DNA from: Ottowia thiooxydans DSM 14619
GTDB lineage: Bacteria > Pseudomonadota > Gammaproteobacteria > Burkholderiales > Burkholderiaceae_C
NCBI RefSeq assembly: GCF_000422885.1
Contig: NZ_KE383943.1
Location: 186,001 to 250,000, forward strand
DNA: 64,000 nt
Direction: 5' to 3'
A model generated the notes under the pieces. The model had not been told where the DNA came from. It made no database searches and saw only the letters and a list, made by a program, of their open reading frames with translations. The position numbers and the translations under genes are program-made. This document shows, in pieces, positions 8,680 to 17,547 of this stretch. Positions within the stretch are counted from its first letter, which is position 1, and each line of letters opens with the position of its first letter.

Positions 8680-10080
8680 CTAATCTTTCAGCAGTCGCGC
8701 CTTCACGGAACGCCCCTTGATGCGTCCCTCGTTCAGGCGCCTGACGACCTCATGGGCGATGTCTCGCCCTACGGCTACGTAGGTGGCGAATTCGTTGATA
8801 TCGATCTTACCGACCTGCTCACGGGTGTAGCCGAGGTCGGCCGTGAGCGCGCCCAGCACGTCTCCCGGGCGGATTTTGTCCTTGCGCCCAGCTTGAATGT
8901 GGACAGTTGTCATAGCGGGCAACAGGCGCTCACCTGGCGTTGGGGTGAGGTCCGCAAGCGGATACCAGACCGAAGCGTGCCCCTGCAACTGTTCGATGCG
9001 GCCAACCGCGCCCATCTCATCCATGGATGAGAGGCTGAGTGCCAGGCCGGTCTCCCCAGCGCGGCCAGTACGGCCAATACGGTGCACGTGCGCTTCCGGG
9101 TCTGGTGAGATATCTACATTTATCACGGCAGCAAGACCCGCTACGTCAAGCCCACGCGCTGCGACATCCGTGGCGACCAGAATCGAGCAGCTCCCGTTGG
9201 CGAAGCGCACCAGCACTTGATCACGGTCTCGCTGCTCCAGCTCGCCATGCAGCGCGAGCGCACTATAGCCCTGTGCCTGCAGCATCTCGGCCAGCGCGCG
9301 GCAACGTGCCTTGGTGTTGCAGAAAGCAAGCGTGCTCGCTGGCCGGAAATGTTCCAGCAATCGAGCGACTGCGGGTAGTCTCTGGTCTTCGCGCACCTCG
9401 TACCAGCGCTGCTCAATCTGACCCTTGTCGTGACGCGTCTCTACCTTCACCGTCACGGGGTCACGCAGGAACTGGGCAGCGAGTTTAGCGATGCCCTCCG
9501 GGTAGGTTGCCGAGAACAGCAGGGTCTGCCGTTGCGCGGGGCATTGGCGAGCGATCTTCTTGATGTCGTCAACAAAACCCATGTCCAACATGCGGTCCGC
9601 TTCGTCCAGCACGAGCGTCGCAAGCGAGTCGAGCTTCAAGTGGCCGCGATCAAGGTGATCCATCAAGCGCCCTGGAGTGCCAACGACCACATGGGCGCCT
9701 CGCTCCAAGCTGGCAGTTTGCCCGCGTAAAGGAACGCCGCCGGAGAGCGCGACGACCTTGATGTTGTCTTCCGCACGTGCCAAACGCCTGATCTCCATGG
9801 TGACCTGATCAGCCAATTCACGGGTAGGGCACAGCACCAGCGCTTGCACAGCGAAGCTGCGTGCATCAAGCTTGGCCAGCAAAGCCAGCGCGAAAGCAGC
9901 GGTTTTACCGCTACCTGTCTTGGCCTGAGCGATCAGATCGCGCCCTTGCAACGCGGGAGGGAGGCTGGCGGCCTGGATGGCCGTCATCTCAAGGTAGCCA
10001 AGCCGCCGCAGGTTGTCCTGAGCAGCAGGGGAAAGAGGGAGTTTTTCGAAACTATTGGACGATGCAGGGAGAAGAGTCAT
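8680..10080 (-). CDS. dbpA: DEAD-box ATP-dependent RNA helicase DbpA
   Basis: 466 residues with all DEAD-box motifs in order: Q-motif region, Walker A AQAKTGSGKT (about 52-61), PTRELADQV, VGTPGRL, DEAD at about 160, SAT, and HRIGRTGRAG. The C-terminal ~75 residues (LGALTADLGYTREQVGKIDI onward to GRSVKARLL) form the DbpA RNA-binding domain, which binds hairpin 92 of 23S rRNA. It acts in late 50S assembly. Confidence 0.95.
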   Translation of the reverse strand: MTLLPASSNSFEKLPLSPAAQDNLRRLGYLEMTAIQAASLPPALQGRDLIAQAKTGSGKTAAFALALLAKLDARSFAVQALVLCPTRELADQVTMEIRRLARAEDNIKVVALSGGVPLRGQTASLERGAHVVVGTPGRLMDHLDRGHLKLDSLATLVLDEADRMLDMGFVDDIKKIARQCPAQRQTLLFSATYPEGIAKLAAQFLRDPVTVKVETRHDKGQIEQRWYEVREDQRLPAVARLLEHFRPASTLAFCNTKARCRALAEMLQAQGYSALALHGELEQRDRDQVLVRFANGSCSILVATDVAARGLDVAGLAAVINVDISPDPEAHVHRIGRTGRAGETGLALSLSSMDEMGAVGRIEQLQGHASVWYPLADLTPTPGERLLPAMTTVHIQAGRKDKIRPGDVLGALTADLGYTREQVGKIDINEFATYVAVGRDIAHEVVRRLNEGRIKGRSVKARLLKD

Positions 10081-10116
10081 CCCGGCATCTTAAGCACAGA
10101 AGCAGATCGATTCCAC

Positions 10117-10174
10117 CTTAGAACGTGTTCATGATCTTTTCGGGGCCCTGAAAAGATCATGAACACGTTCTAAG
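10117..10174. repeat. Long perfect palindrome, core-less relative of the MITE family
   Basis: Two perfect 25-bp arms (10117-10141 and 10150-10174, beginning CTTAGAACGTGTTCATGATC) are separated by only GGGGCCCT. The arm resembles the terminal repeat of the 52382 element (TTAGAGCCTGTTCAAAGTCT, most positions shared), so it looks like two element ends joined without a core. It lies upstream of both dbpA (minus) and the LacI gene (plus), so it is not a terminator of either. The following stretch 10175-10390 shows nothing recognisable. Confidence 0.75.
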
Positions 10175-10390
10175 AGGCTGCGGGAATTGCAGAACCCACA
10201 TCAAAAGTGGATTAACGCGGCAGACCGCCCGGGGTCAGTGATCTGGCGTTGTGAGGGGTTTTGCAGAGGTTCCCTAGGCGAATGCGTGGCGGCGGCATTC
10301 AAGGCAGGGCCGTTGCACGAACCGATCGGCGGATATAAGCAGGGCAAAATGCAAAGAAAAGTCTGACAAGTCTCAGCATGTTATGAGTTC

Positions 10391-10419
10391 TTGAGCTATG
10401 AATAGCTTTAGCGTTATAT
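10391..10419 (+). promoter_or_regulatory. Sigma-70 promoter of the LacI-family gene
   Basis: TTGAGC (10391-10396), a 17-bp spacer and TTATAT (10414-10419) lie about 115 nt before the start codon. A 14-bp palindrome AGCTATGAATAGCT (10394-10407) lies within it and could be an autoregulatory site. Confidence 0.55.
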
Positions 10420-10533
10420 ATGCTCGCGATATCGCCCCAAGTGCCTGCGGCTTGGCCTTCTAATCTGCGGCGCACCGCGTGGCGCAGGCTTGTCCAAAGC
10501 CGCCCTTGTTTAAATTGTCGATTTCAAGAGAAG

Positions 10534-11622
10534 ATGAAGTCATCGCGCACCGTTTCCACGAGAGCCACTGAACCCGTGGAGAAAGCCCTTGCCCGCGAAG
10601 GCAAGCAAGTAACCACGCCTCAACGCAGACCTACGCAACGCGACATTGCAATTGCCACGGGTATGTCGCAGACGGCTGTTTCTTTGGCGCTCAATGATGT
10701 GGAGTCTTCGACCGTCTCCCGGGAAGCGCGTGCCCGTATTCTTCGCGCAGCCGAGAAAATGGGATATGTGCCCAATCGCATGGCCCGTAACCTCCAGTCA
10801 ACGCGCACTCACACACTGGCTTGCGTGGTGCCTGATCTGACCAACCCAGCGTATCCCGCGTTGATCAGAGGGTTTCAGTCTGCCGCCGAAGCGGCGGGTT
10901 ACGACACCATGATTTTTGATACGGACGGTACGTTAGAGAGGGAGAAGCGCGCACTCCATTGGTTGGCACAAGGTCACGTGGATGGCGTGATGGCCGTGTT
11001 CTTTCATGTGAACGAAGCTGCGGTGCTGAAGGCCGTGCGGACAGGAATGCCCGTAGTGCAGATGGAAAGCCAAACCTATCGTCCCTCCAAGATTATTGAC
11101 AAGGTCTACATCAATAATGCAGCTGCGGTCCAGGCCATGACGCAATTGCTGTTGGGCAAAGGGCATCAGCGCATCGTCATGCTTTCCTGCCATAAAGGCC
11201 CTGGTGCTGAACGCGAACGAGGCTTTCGTGAGGCTATGCGCGGTGCCGGCTTTCCCGCTCGGATCATTGAGGCGGAAGACTTCACGCAGGCTGCGGGCGA
11301 GCGCGCCATAACGACTGCGTTGGCTGCTGGGTCCCAATTCAGCGCCGTCCTCGCAGCCAACGATCTACTGGCCATAGGAGCCATGGCAGCCTTGCGAGTT
11401 TCAGGAAAGCGTATTCCGGAAGACGTGGCGTTGGCTGGATTTGATGACATTCCCGCAGCGCAACTATTGCACCCGGCATTGACCACGGTGCGCAGAGACG
11501 AACAGGACATTGGCCGTTTCGTAGCGGAGCTGCTCGTTGCGCGGTTGGGGGGATCAGATTCGGATCTACCCGGGCGCGGCTTCGAGATGACATATCAATT
11601 GATCACGCGTGAATCGACGTAG
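10534..11622 (+). CDS. LacI-family transcriptional regulator
   Basis: 362 residues from ATG 10534, preceded by AAGAGAAG; the frame is open further upstream but that part lacks family similarity. A non-conserved ~28-residue leader precedes the LacI helix-turn-helix (TQRDIAIATGMSQTAVSLAL) and hinge (YVPNRMARNLQS). A periplasmic-binding-protein-like effector domain follows (CVVPDLTNPAYPALIRG, AANDLLAIGAMAAL, GFDDIPAAQLLHPALTTVR). It probably controls the two hydrolase genes just downstream through the palindrome at 11637-11650. The effector is unknown. Confidence 0.88.
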   Translation: MKSSRTVSTRATEPVEKALAREGKQVTTPQRRPTQRDIAIATGMSQTAVSLALNDVESSTVSREARARILRAAEKMGYVPNRMARNLQSTRTHTLACVVPDLTNPAYPALIRGFQSAAEAAGYDTMIFDTDGTLEREKRALHWLAQGHVDGVMAVFFHVNEAAVLKAVRTGMPVVQMESQTYRPSKIIDKVYINNAAAVQAMTQLLLGKGHQRIVMLSCHKGPGAERERGFREAMRGAGFPARIIEAEDFTQAAGERAITTALAAGSQFSAVLAANDLLAIGAMAALRVSGKRIPEDVALAGFDDIPAAQLLHPALTTVRRDEQDIGRFVAELLVARLGGSDSDLPGRGFEMTYQLITREST

Positions 11623-11650
11623 TTTTTCATTTGCATATAATACGTATTAT
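11614..11650 (+). promoter_or_regulatory. Hydrolase-operon promoter with overlapping LacI-type operator
   Basis: TCGACG (11614-11619), a 16-bp spacer and a perfect TATAAT (11636-11641) form a promoter. A perfect 14-bp palindrome ATAATACGTATTAT (11637-11650) with a central CG, as in LacI-family operators, overlaps the -10 box. Repressor binding there would block RNA polymerase. The regulator gene ends 15 nt upstream of this region. Confidence 0.6.
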
Positions 11651-11732
11651 GTTTTAATGAGTGAAATAGTCCACTAACTTGCCGGTCCTGCACGTGTGAC
11701 GGGGTTGTGGTGATTTATCTACGGAATTTTTC

Positions 11733-13586
11733 ATGACCATATCGGCTGACGACATGATGAGCGCTCCCACTCCCGGCGTGAGCCGACGCGATTACCTGAC
11801 CTGGTTAGCCGCGAGCGCTGCAGTCCCCTTCATGGCAGGGTGCGGTGGAGAGGGGAGTGATTCCAAACCTGGCGAAGACCCGGAATCGGTGCGCTGGTTT
11901 CGCGATACCGTTCGCACGGCATTAAACCGCCCGGGCATCAATGTGACCGCAGTGTCTGTTGCGTTGATGGTGGATGACCGTGTGGTGTGGGCTGAAGCCT
12001 TTGGCTATGCGGATCGAGAGAAGGGGGTTCAGAGCACGCCAGACATGCGTGTGAACATTGGTTCTGTAGCCAAGATTTTCGCTGCGTTAGCGGTCATGAT
12101 CTTGCGCGATCGCGGAAGGCTCACCCTGGATCAGCCTTTGGCCCAGTTGCTTCCCGCGTTTCACATGCTCTCTCCTGGATTCAATCGCATCACGGTACGG
12201 CATTTGATCTCGCATGCCAGCGGAGTTCCGGGCACCAACGCACGCAATGTCTTCAACTTCACGCCTAAGCTCGATTACGCGCAAGATGCCTTGCGGGCGC
12301 TGGCCAATTCACGCCTGAAGCATGAGCCGGGTGAGTTGTCGGTCTATTGCAATGATGGCTTCACCATGGTGGAGTTGCTCGTGCGCGAGCTCACCGGGCT
12401 TTCCTACCCCGAATTTATCCAGAAGGAAATTCTGGATCCTCTGGGAATGAGTTTGAGCGGCTATGCGCTGACACCCGCTGCCGAAGGTACGTTCGTACAC
12501 CCTCATTACGAGGGAAGGCGCCTGCAACAGGAAATGCCCGCAGCATTCGCTACTGGCGGGGTCGTGAGCACGCCTACTGACATGATGAAGCTCGCGCGCA
12601 TGCTGATCGATCAAGGCGTCTTCAACGGAAAACGGATCGTTTCTGCGGAAGGCATTCGGGACATGGGTATCGATCAGGGCCCGCTCGCCCGCATCAACCT
12701 CACGCCTTCCAATGTTCGTGTGGGTCTGGGGTGGGACTCCGTGAAACAACTGGGCATGGAAGCCGCAGGCCTGAATGCATGGTCCAAGAACGGTGGTACT
12801 ACCTTTTTCCTGACTGAATTCATCGTTTTGCCTGGAGCTCGAATGGCCATGATGGTGAACGGAAATGGCCACGACTATGCCTCGCTGCTGCTGGCTGAAG
12901 GCTTGTTGCTTCGTACTGCGGTTGAACGCAAGAAAATCCAGAAGGTTCCTGCTGCGGTGCAGCTCAAGGTGCCGCCTCTTTTGTCGCCCGCTCCTGATCG
13001 CACAGACCTGGCTGGTGTGTACGCCTGCCATACCTCGCCTTTTCAAGTGCTCGCTGGGAGCGATGGTTCGCTGACGCTGCGCAGATTAGGTGAGGACGGC
13101 TGGGTACTGGTTCAAGCAGGTTTGCGTGCGCGAACTGATGGCCACTGGTGGGCCGACACCGAGTCGACTCGCTGCTACCGCTTTGCATTCACTGAAGGGC
13201 GCCGCTATCTGGTACAGCGCGAGATTTCTTCCAGCGGCTTGTATTGGAACGAAAATCCACTTGGGGAATGGTTGCCGCCTCTGGACACTCCATTACCGAA
13301 AGCCTGGCAAGACCGGGTGGGAAGCAAGTGGATTTGCACCAACGATACATCCGTGTTGCGAGAATTTGGCCCGCTCACATGGGAGATCAATGCGCTATCC
13401 GAAATGCCGGGCTACCTGATGTGGGACCACGACCAATTGCTCCGCGTCATCAATGACAACGAGGCTGGTATGACCGTGAAAATCCCGGTCAACGCCGGCC
13501 GCGACCTGGTTGAATGGAAAATAGTCATCGAGGGCGGGAAGGAGCAGCTTCAAAGCGGTGGTTTTGTATTTGAGCGGATGGCATGA
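11733..13586 (+). CDS. Tat-exported lipoprotein serine hydrolase (beta-lactamase/esterase family), copy 1
   Basis: 617 residues. The N terminus has a twin-arginine motif SRRDYL (17-22), a short hydrophobic stretch and a lipobox ending at Cys37 (FMAGC), so it should be a Tat-dependent lipoprotein. The penicillin-binding-protein-like hydrolase domain (about 50-400) has the nucleophile motif SVAK (111-114), YCN (205-207) and a third-motif candidate KNGG (352-355). The last ~200 residues are a separate beta-rich domain. The stop overlaps the next start as ATGA. Members of this family hydrolyse esters, amides or beta-lactams; the substrate cannot be read from sequence. Confidence 0.85.
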   Translation: MTISADDMMSAPTPGVSRRDYLTWLAASAAVPFMAGCGGEGSDSKPGEDPESVRWFRDTVRTALNRPGINVTAVSVALMVDDRVVWAEAFGYADREKGVQSTPDMRVNIGSVAKIFAALAVMILRDRGRLTLDQPLAQLLPAFHMLSPGFNRITVRHLISHASGVPGTNARNVFNFTPKLDYAQDALRALANSRLKHEPGELSVYCNDGFTMVELLVRELTGLSYPEFIQKEILDPLGMSLSGYALTPAAEGTFVHPHYEGRRLQQEMPAAFATGGVVSTPTDMMKLARMLIDQGVFNGKRIVSAEGIRDMGIDQGPLARINLTPSNVRVGLGWDSVKQLGMEAAGLNAWSKNGGTTFFLTEFIVLPGARMAMMVNGNGHDYASLLLAEGLLLRTAVERKKIQKVPAAVQLKVPPLLSPAPDRTDLAGVYACHTSPFQVLAGSDGSLTLRRLGEDGWVLVQAGLRARTDGHWWADTESTRCYRFAFTEGRRYLVQREISSSGLYWNENPLGEWLPPLDTPLPKAWQDRVGSKWICTNDTSVLREFGPLTWEINALSEMPGYLMWDHDQLLRVINDNEAGMTVKIPVNAGRDLVEWKIVIEGGKEQLQSGGFVFERMA

Positions 13587-15481
13587 CGTACTCAAACTTG
13601 AAATCGAATGCAGGCTCGGGCGTGTCGCGCCGCCTTTGTTTGGGCTTGCCTCTCGCGGGCTTGGCCGCACCCTGGTTGCAGGCCTGCGGCGGTAGCTCCG
13701 ATGACAAGGCGCCTGCCCCTCCTGATTGGGCTGATTCAAAAGCGGTCCAATGGGGCAGAGAGAGTATTCGCGCGGCGCTGGCCAGGCCCGGCGCCGCCAC
13801 GACGGCGATCTCCGTAGCCTTGTTCGCGGATGACCGTGTAGTTTGGCGCGAGGCTTTTGGGTATGCCGACCGCGAGAAAGGCGTACCCGCTACGGTGGAG
13901 ACGATCTTCAACGTTGGCTCTGTTTCCAAGGTGGTGACCACCTTGGCCGTGCTGATATTGCGAGATCGCTCAAAGTTGAAACTCGATCAACCGCTGTTCG
14001 AGTTGCTTCCGAGCTTCCGTATGCTCTCGCCGCAATTCACACGGATCACTGTGCGGCACCTGCTTTCTCACAGCTCAGGTTTTCCTGGCAACAACATGCG
14101 GGATAACGGTACATTCGCGCCGTACCTCGGCTATGCAGAAGATACGCAGAAGGCTCTTGAACGTTCGCACCTCAAGCATGAGCCAGGCGAACTCGCCGTT
14201 TATTGCAACGATGGGTTCACCATAGTGGAACGCCTCGTCGAAGCGATTGATGGCCGGACATTCCCTGAGTTCGTTCAGCAGGAGATATTTACCCCCCTTG
14301 AGATGCACTCGGCTGGTTACCCGGTGAAACCATCCCCGGAAGGCAGCTATGTGCACCCGTACTTCAAGGGCCGGAGCCTGCCGCAGGAAATGTCGACGCC
14401 ATTCGCGACCGGCGGGATTTTCACCAACGCCGCGGACATGTTGAAATTTGGGCAGATGTTGATCGATCACGGCGTTTACCGAGGCAGACGCATAGTCTCG
14501 GCCGAAGCCATTCAGGAGATGGCTGTCAATCAGAGCGTGCGTACAGCGATCAACCCCGCCGCTGAATCCTGGAAGTGGGGCCTCGGATGGGATTCAGTTC
14601 AACAAGCGGGCATGAACGCGGGAGGCGTGCGCGCCTGGAGCAAGAACGGTGGCACAACCTTTTTTGCCAGCGAGTTCTTTGTTTTGCCAGAGCTTCGAAT
14701 GGCGATGTTGATTGTCGGAAGCGGACACGACTACGAATCGGGCAAGCTTGCAGAAGGTTTGCTCCTCAGGGCGGCTGTGGAGCGCGGGGCGGTTCCAGGT
14801 TTGCCTAATCCTTTGGCCCCTGTGATTCCACCAGTCGCGGTGCCAACACCGCTCTCGGCTCCTGGCACAGCGGCGCGCCCCGGGGTTTATGCCAGTTCCA
14901 CCCCGCCCTTGCAGGTGACTTCGGAGCTCGACGGATCAATCGCTCTGCTCAGTTGGGATGGTTCAGCCTGGGCAGCGTTACATGGCCCGCTACGCTCGCG
15001 TACCGATGGCAACTGGTGGGCAGAAGGGAATTCCCAGGTGAACTACCGTTTCCAGACGGTGGGAGAGCGTCACTACCTTATCCGCCGGGAGCTCACAGGT
15101 AATGCCCTGAGCTGGGGTGAATCACCGATAGGGGAATGGTTACCGCCTGAGAGTGCACCATTGCCCGCTGCCTGGAAGGCCCGATTGCCTAGCGAATGGC
15201 GGTTTGCCAATGACTCTCCAGAATCGGTGACGAGACTGTTCTCTCCCATTGTCTGGCGCATGGCTGAACTGGATGCGGCGCCGGGATACCTCCTCCTGGA
15301 GAATCAACTGCTGCGCATCACGAGCGATGACCAGGCGGGCATGGTGGTCAAGATTCCCGGCGTCAATGGGCGAGATTTGTTCGAGATAAGTATGGTGAAG
15401 GTGGATGTCCAAGGGGTGCAATCCGAGCAACTGCATCTTGGCAGCGTGATATTTGAGCGATACCCATCCGATACCCCGTAG
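13583..15481 (+). CDS. Tat-exported lipoprotein serine hydrolase, copy 2
   Basis: 632 residues, a tandem paralogue of the preceding gene over its whole length. It has its own twin-arginine motif SRRLCL (15-20) and lipobox (LQACGG, Cys35), the nucleophile motif SVSK (113-116), YCN (207-209) and the same SKNGGTTFF segment. The C-terminal beta-rich domain is conserved too. Start and preceding stop overlap (ATGA), so the two are co-translated. Clear divergence of the copies suggests an old duplication with differing specificity. Confidence 0.85.
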   Translation: MTYSNLKSNAGSGVSRRLCLGLPLAGLAAPWLQACGGSSDDKAPAPPDWADSKAVQWGRESIRAALARPGAATTAISVALFADDRVVWREAFGYADREKGVPATVETIFNVGSVSKVVTTLAVLILRDRSKLKLDQPLFELLPSFRMLSPQFTRITVRHLLSHSSGFPGNNMRDNGTFAPYLGYAEDTQKALERSHLKHEPGELAVYCNDGFTIVERLVEAIDGRTFPEFVQQEIFTPLEMHSAGYPVKPSPEGSYVHPYFKGRSLPQEMSTPFATGGIFTNAADMLKFGQMLIDHGVYRGRRIVSAEAIQEMAVNQSVRTAINPAAESWKWGLGWDSVQQAGMNAGGVRAWSKNGGTTFFASEFFVLPELRMAMLIVGSGHDYESGKLAEGLLLRAAVERGAVPGLPNPLAPVIPPVAVPTPLSAPGTAARPGVYASSTPPLQVTSELDGSIALLSWDGSAWAALHGPLRSRTDGNWWAEGNSQVNYRFQTVGERHYLIRRELTGNALSWGESPIGEWLPPESAPLPAAWKARLPSEWRFANDSPESVTRLFSPIVWRMAELDAAPGYLLLENQLLRITSDDQAGMVVKIPGVNGRDLFEISMVKVDVQGVQSEQLHLGSVIFERYPSDTP

Positions 15482-15668
15482 GCGGCCCAGCTTGCTGAGC
15501 AAGTGCATCCCAGTCACGGGCTCCTCGGCCTCACGATGACGCTTGCGCGACGCCGTAAGAGTCGCGAGCATGTTCTTATTGCCGGGGCAAAGGTGTCACA
15601 CGAGTTCCAGGCAAGCCTCGTGACAAAGGCACCGGAGTTTTTTAAAACCGTCGATTGAGGAGATTTGC

Positions 15669-16469
15669 ATGAGTTCAACCCCATCCACAGATACCGCGAA
15701 TGACTTGCTGGTAGAGCGTCAAGGCGCTGTGATGCGCATCACCTTGAACCGTCCGCAGCGTCGCAACGCATTGACTGACGATGTTCTGCTGCGGCTAGGT
15801 GCTGCTGTGCGGGAAGCCAATGCCGATCGCAGCGTGCGTGTCATTGTGCTCACCGGGGCCGGCGACAAAGCCTTCTGCGCTGGCGCTGACCTCACGCCTG
15901 GAGATACGCCCTTCAAACCAGATTTCACTCGCATGCAGTTGCCGCTGGCCGACTTGGCCCGCGCCGTGCACGACTGTCAGGTGCCCATCATTGGGCGTAT
16001 CAATGGCGTTTGCATGGCAGGTGGGCTGGGCTTGTTCGGCCTCTGCGACATGGCGATCGCTGTGGAGGAGGCGCGCTTCGGTATGCCCGAAGTCAAGATT
16101 GGCATTTTCCCCATGCAAATCCTCACTATCTTGCGTGACCTGATCCCCCCGCGTTTTCTAAATCAGATGTGCCTTACCGGCCAACCTATAGATTCGAAAA
16201 CCGCCTTCTCTCTTGGGCTGCTGAACAAGGTGGTGCCCGCGGCAGAACTTGATACCGCCGTAGAGGCGCTCGTGGCGGATGTCTTGGCGGTTTCGCCACT
16301 GGCTGTGCGCCGTGGCAAGTACGCCATGCATGCGGTAGAGGCGATGTCGTTCCACGAAATGATGGCGTTCACAGAAAGCAATATCTCCGCCATGATCCAG
16401 ACTGAGGATGCACGCGAAGGCCTTGCCGCCTTCAACGGCAAGCGCCCACCGGTGTGGACGGGCCGCTGA
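15669..16469 (+). CDS. Enoyl-CoA hydratase/isomerase (crotonase) family protein
   Basis: 266 residues with a crotonase fold: the CoA/oxyanion loop AFCAGADLTPGD (about 68-79) and the second oxyanion segment CMAGGLGLFGLCDMAIA (115-131). Glu141 in FGMPE corresponds to Glu164 of rat mitochondrial hydratase, but the position of Glu144 lies in GGLGLF and is not acidic, so classical hydration is doubtful. It may act on a different acyl-CoA. RBS GAGGAG is good. The 187-nt gap to the hydrolases leaves co-transcription open. Confidence 0.82.
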   Translation: MSSTPSTDTANDLLVERQGAVMRITLNRPQRRNALTDDVLLRLGAAVREANADRSVRVIVLTGAGDKAFCAGADLTPGDTPFKPDFTRMQLPLADLARAVHDCQVPIIGRINGVCMAGGLGLFGLCDMAIAVEEARFGMPEVKIGIFPMQILTILRDLIPPRFLNQMCLTGQPIDSKTAFSLGLLNKVVPAAELDTAVEALVADVLAVSPLAVRRGKYAMHAVEAMSFHEMMAFTESNISAMIQTEDAREGLAAFNGKRPPVWTGR

Positions 16470-16710
16470 AGCAGTCTTGATGGCTGGCGCTCAAAATGTG
16501 TGGATGAGTCTGGTGTGAGGGAGCTTTTCACACCTTTTGACGGTGGTAGCTCGATTGCGAGCTCGCCCCGTGCTCGCTCGATGCGTCTCGCGGAATGGCT
16601 CTTTCCTGTAGCGAACCACCCGCGAGAAAAACCCTTTTGTGTGCGGTTTGTGGGTGTGACTCAGGGAAAGCCTTCTCCCGAACTCTGATCGCCTCATCCT
16701 AGAATGGGTC
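16470..16710. other. Gene-free stretch before phaR
   Basis: No credible gene, RNA or strong terminator is visible here. It contains a region with TTTTCACACC and GAGCTCG-type short inverted repeats only. The phaR promoter is expected between here and 16929 but I cannot place it. Confidence 0.4.
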
Positions 16711-16893
16711 TCAGAGCATGTTTGCGATCTCCTTGCGGGGCCACCTAGCATCGCCATACCCTTCGGGCCGCGCTCGAAAATCCGCGTCTGCCGTGTTGAA
16801 AGTCCTCGCGATACCAGTAAGTGTCGCTGCGGATTTCGATTTGCACCCTCGGCTTTTCGAACTTAGGGGCCCTTTCTACAGGGATCGTAAACG
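16711..16893 (+). repeat. MITE-like intergenic element, copy 2 (degenerate)
   Basis: It begins TCAGAGCATGTTTGCGATCT and ends with an imperfect complement (AGGGATCGTAAACG). Its core, with CCGCGTCTGCCG, CTCGCGATACC and GCTGCGGATTTCG, aligns with the element at 52382-52588 in the same orientation. It sits in the upstream region of phaR. Confidence 0.55.
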
Positions 16894-16929
16894 CTTCAAG
16901 GCAGTATCGCTTAAGGGATTTTTGACTTC

Positions 16930-17445
16930 ATGACATCAAGTACCAAGCCATCCGATGCGCCGGGCGAGGCCGCAGGCGCCGCCGACGCCGTGCAGCAGCG
17001 AATCATCAAGAAATATCCGAACCGTCGCTTGTACGATACGCGTACCTCCTCCTACATCACGTTGGCTGAGGTGCGCAAGCTGGTGATGGCCGCTGAGCCG
17101 TTCGTGGTGCGCGATGCCAAGAGCGGGGACGATCTCACTCGCAGCATCCTTTTGCAGATCATTCTGGAAGAAGAGGCTGGCGGGGCGCCCATGTTCAGTG
17201 AAGCGGTGCTTGCCAACATCATTCGCTTCTACGGCCACTCCATGCAAGCGTTCATGGGCACCTACCTGGAAAAGAACATCCAGTCTCTCATGGAAGTTCA
17301 GGCCAAGCTCGCGGAGCAATCACCGGTCATGCAAGGCATGATGGGCAGCTATCTGGAGCAATCGAAGAGCGCTTTTGCGCAGATGCAGGAGCAGATGCAA
17401 AAGCAGACCGAGCAAGTTATGACCGCTTTCGGAATGAAGCGCTGA
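16930..17445 (+). CDS. phaR: Polyhydroxyalkanoate synthesis repressor PhaR
   Basis: 171 residues. The N-terminal PHB/PHA accumulation regulator domain (about 22-85) carries IIKKYPNRRLYDTRTSSYI and binds DNA. The repeated accumulation-regulator segments follow, and a Gln/Met-rich amphipathic C terminus (MQEQMQKQTEQVM) probably binds granules. PhaR represses phasin and PHA genes until it is titrated by nascent granules. No pha biosynthetic gene is in the window. Confidence 0.93.
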   Translation: MTSSTKPSDAPGEAAGAADAVQQRIIKKYPNRRLYDTRTSSYITLAEVRKLVMAAEPFVVRDAKSGDDLTRSILLQIILEEEAGGAPMFSEAVLANIIRFYGHSMQAFMGTYLEKNIQSLMEVQAKLAEQSPVMQGMMGSYLEQSKSAFAQMQEQMQKQTEQVMTAFGMKR

Positions 17446-17547
17446 GCAGCCTGCGGAGTTACCGGTCAGAGGCGCTGTGCAAGTCTTCGGTTGGCGATTG
17501 GAGCGGTTTCTCTATCGCTAGGCCAGCTAGGCTGCGACAATCAGGGC

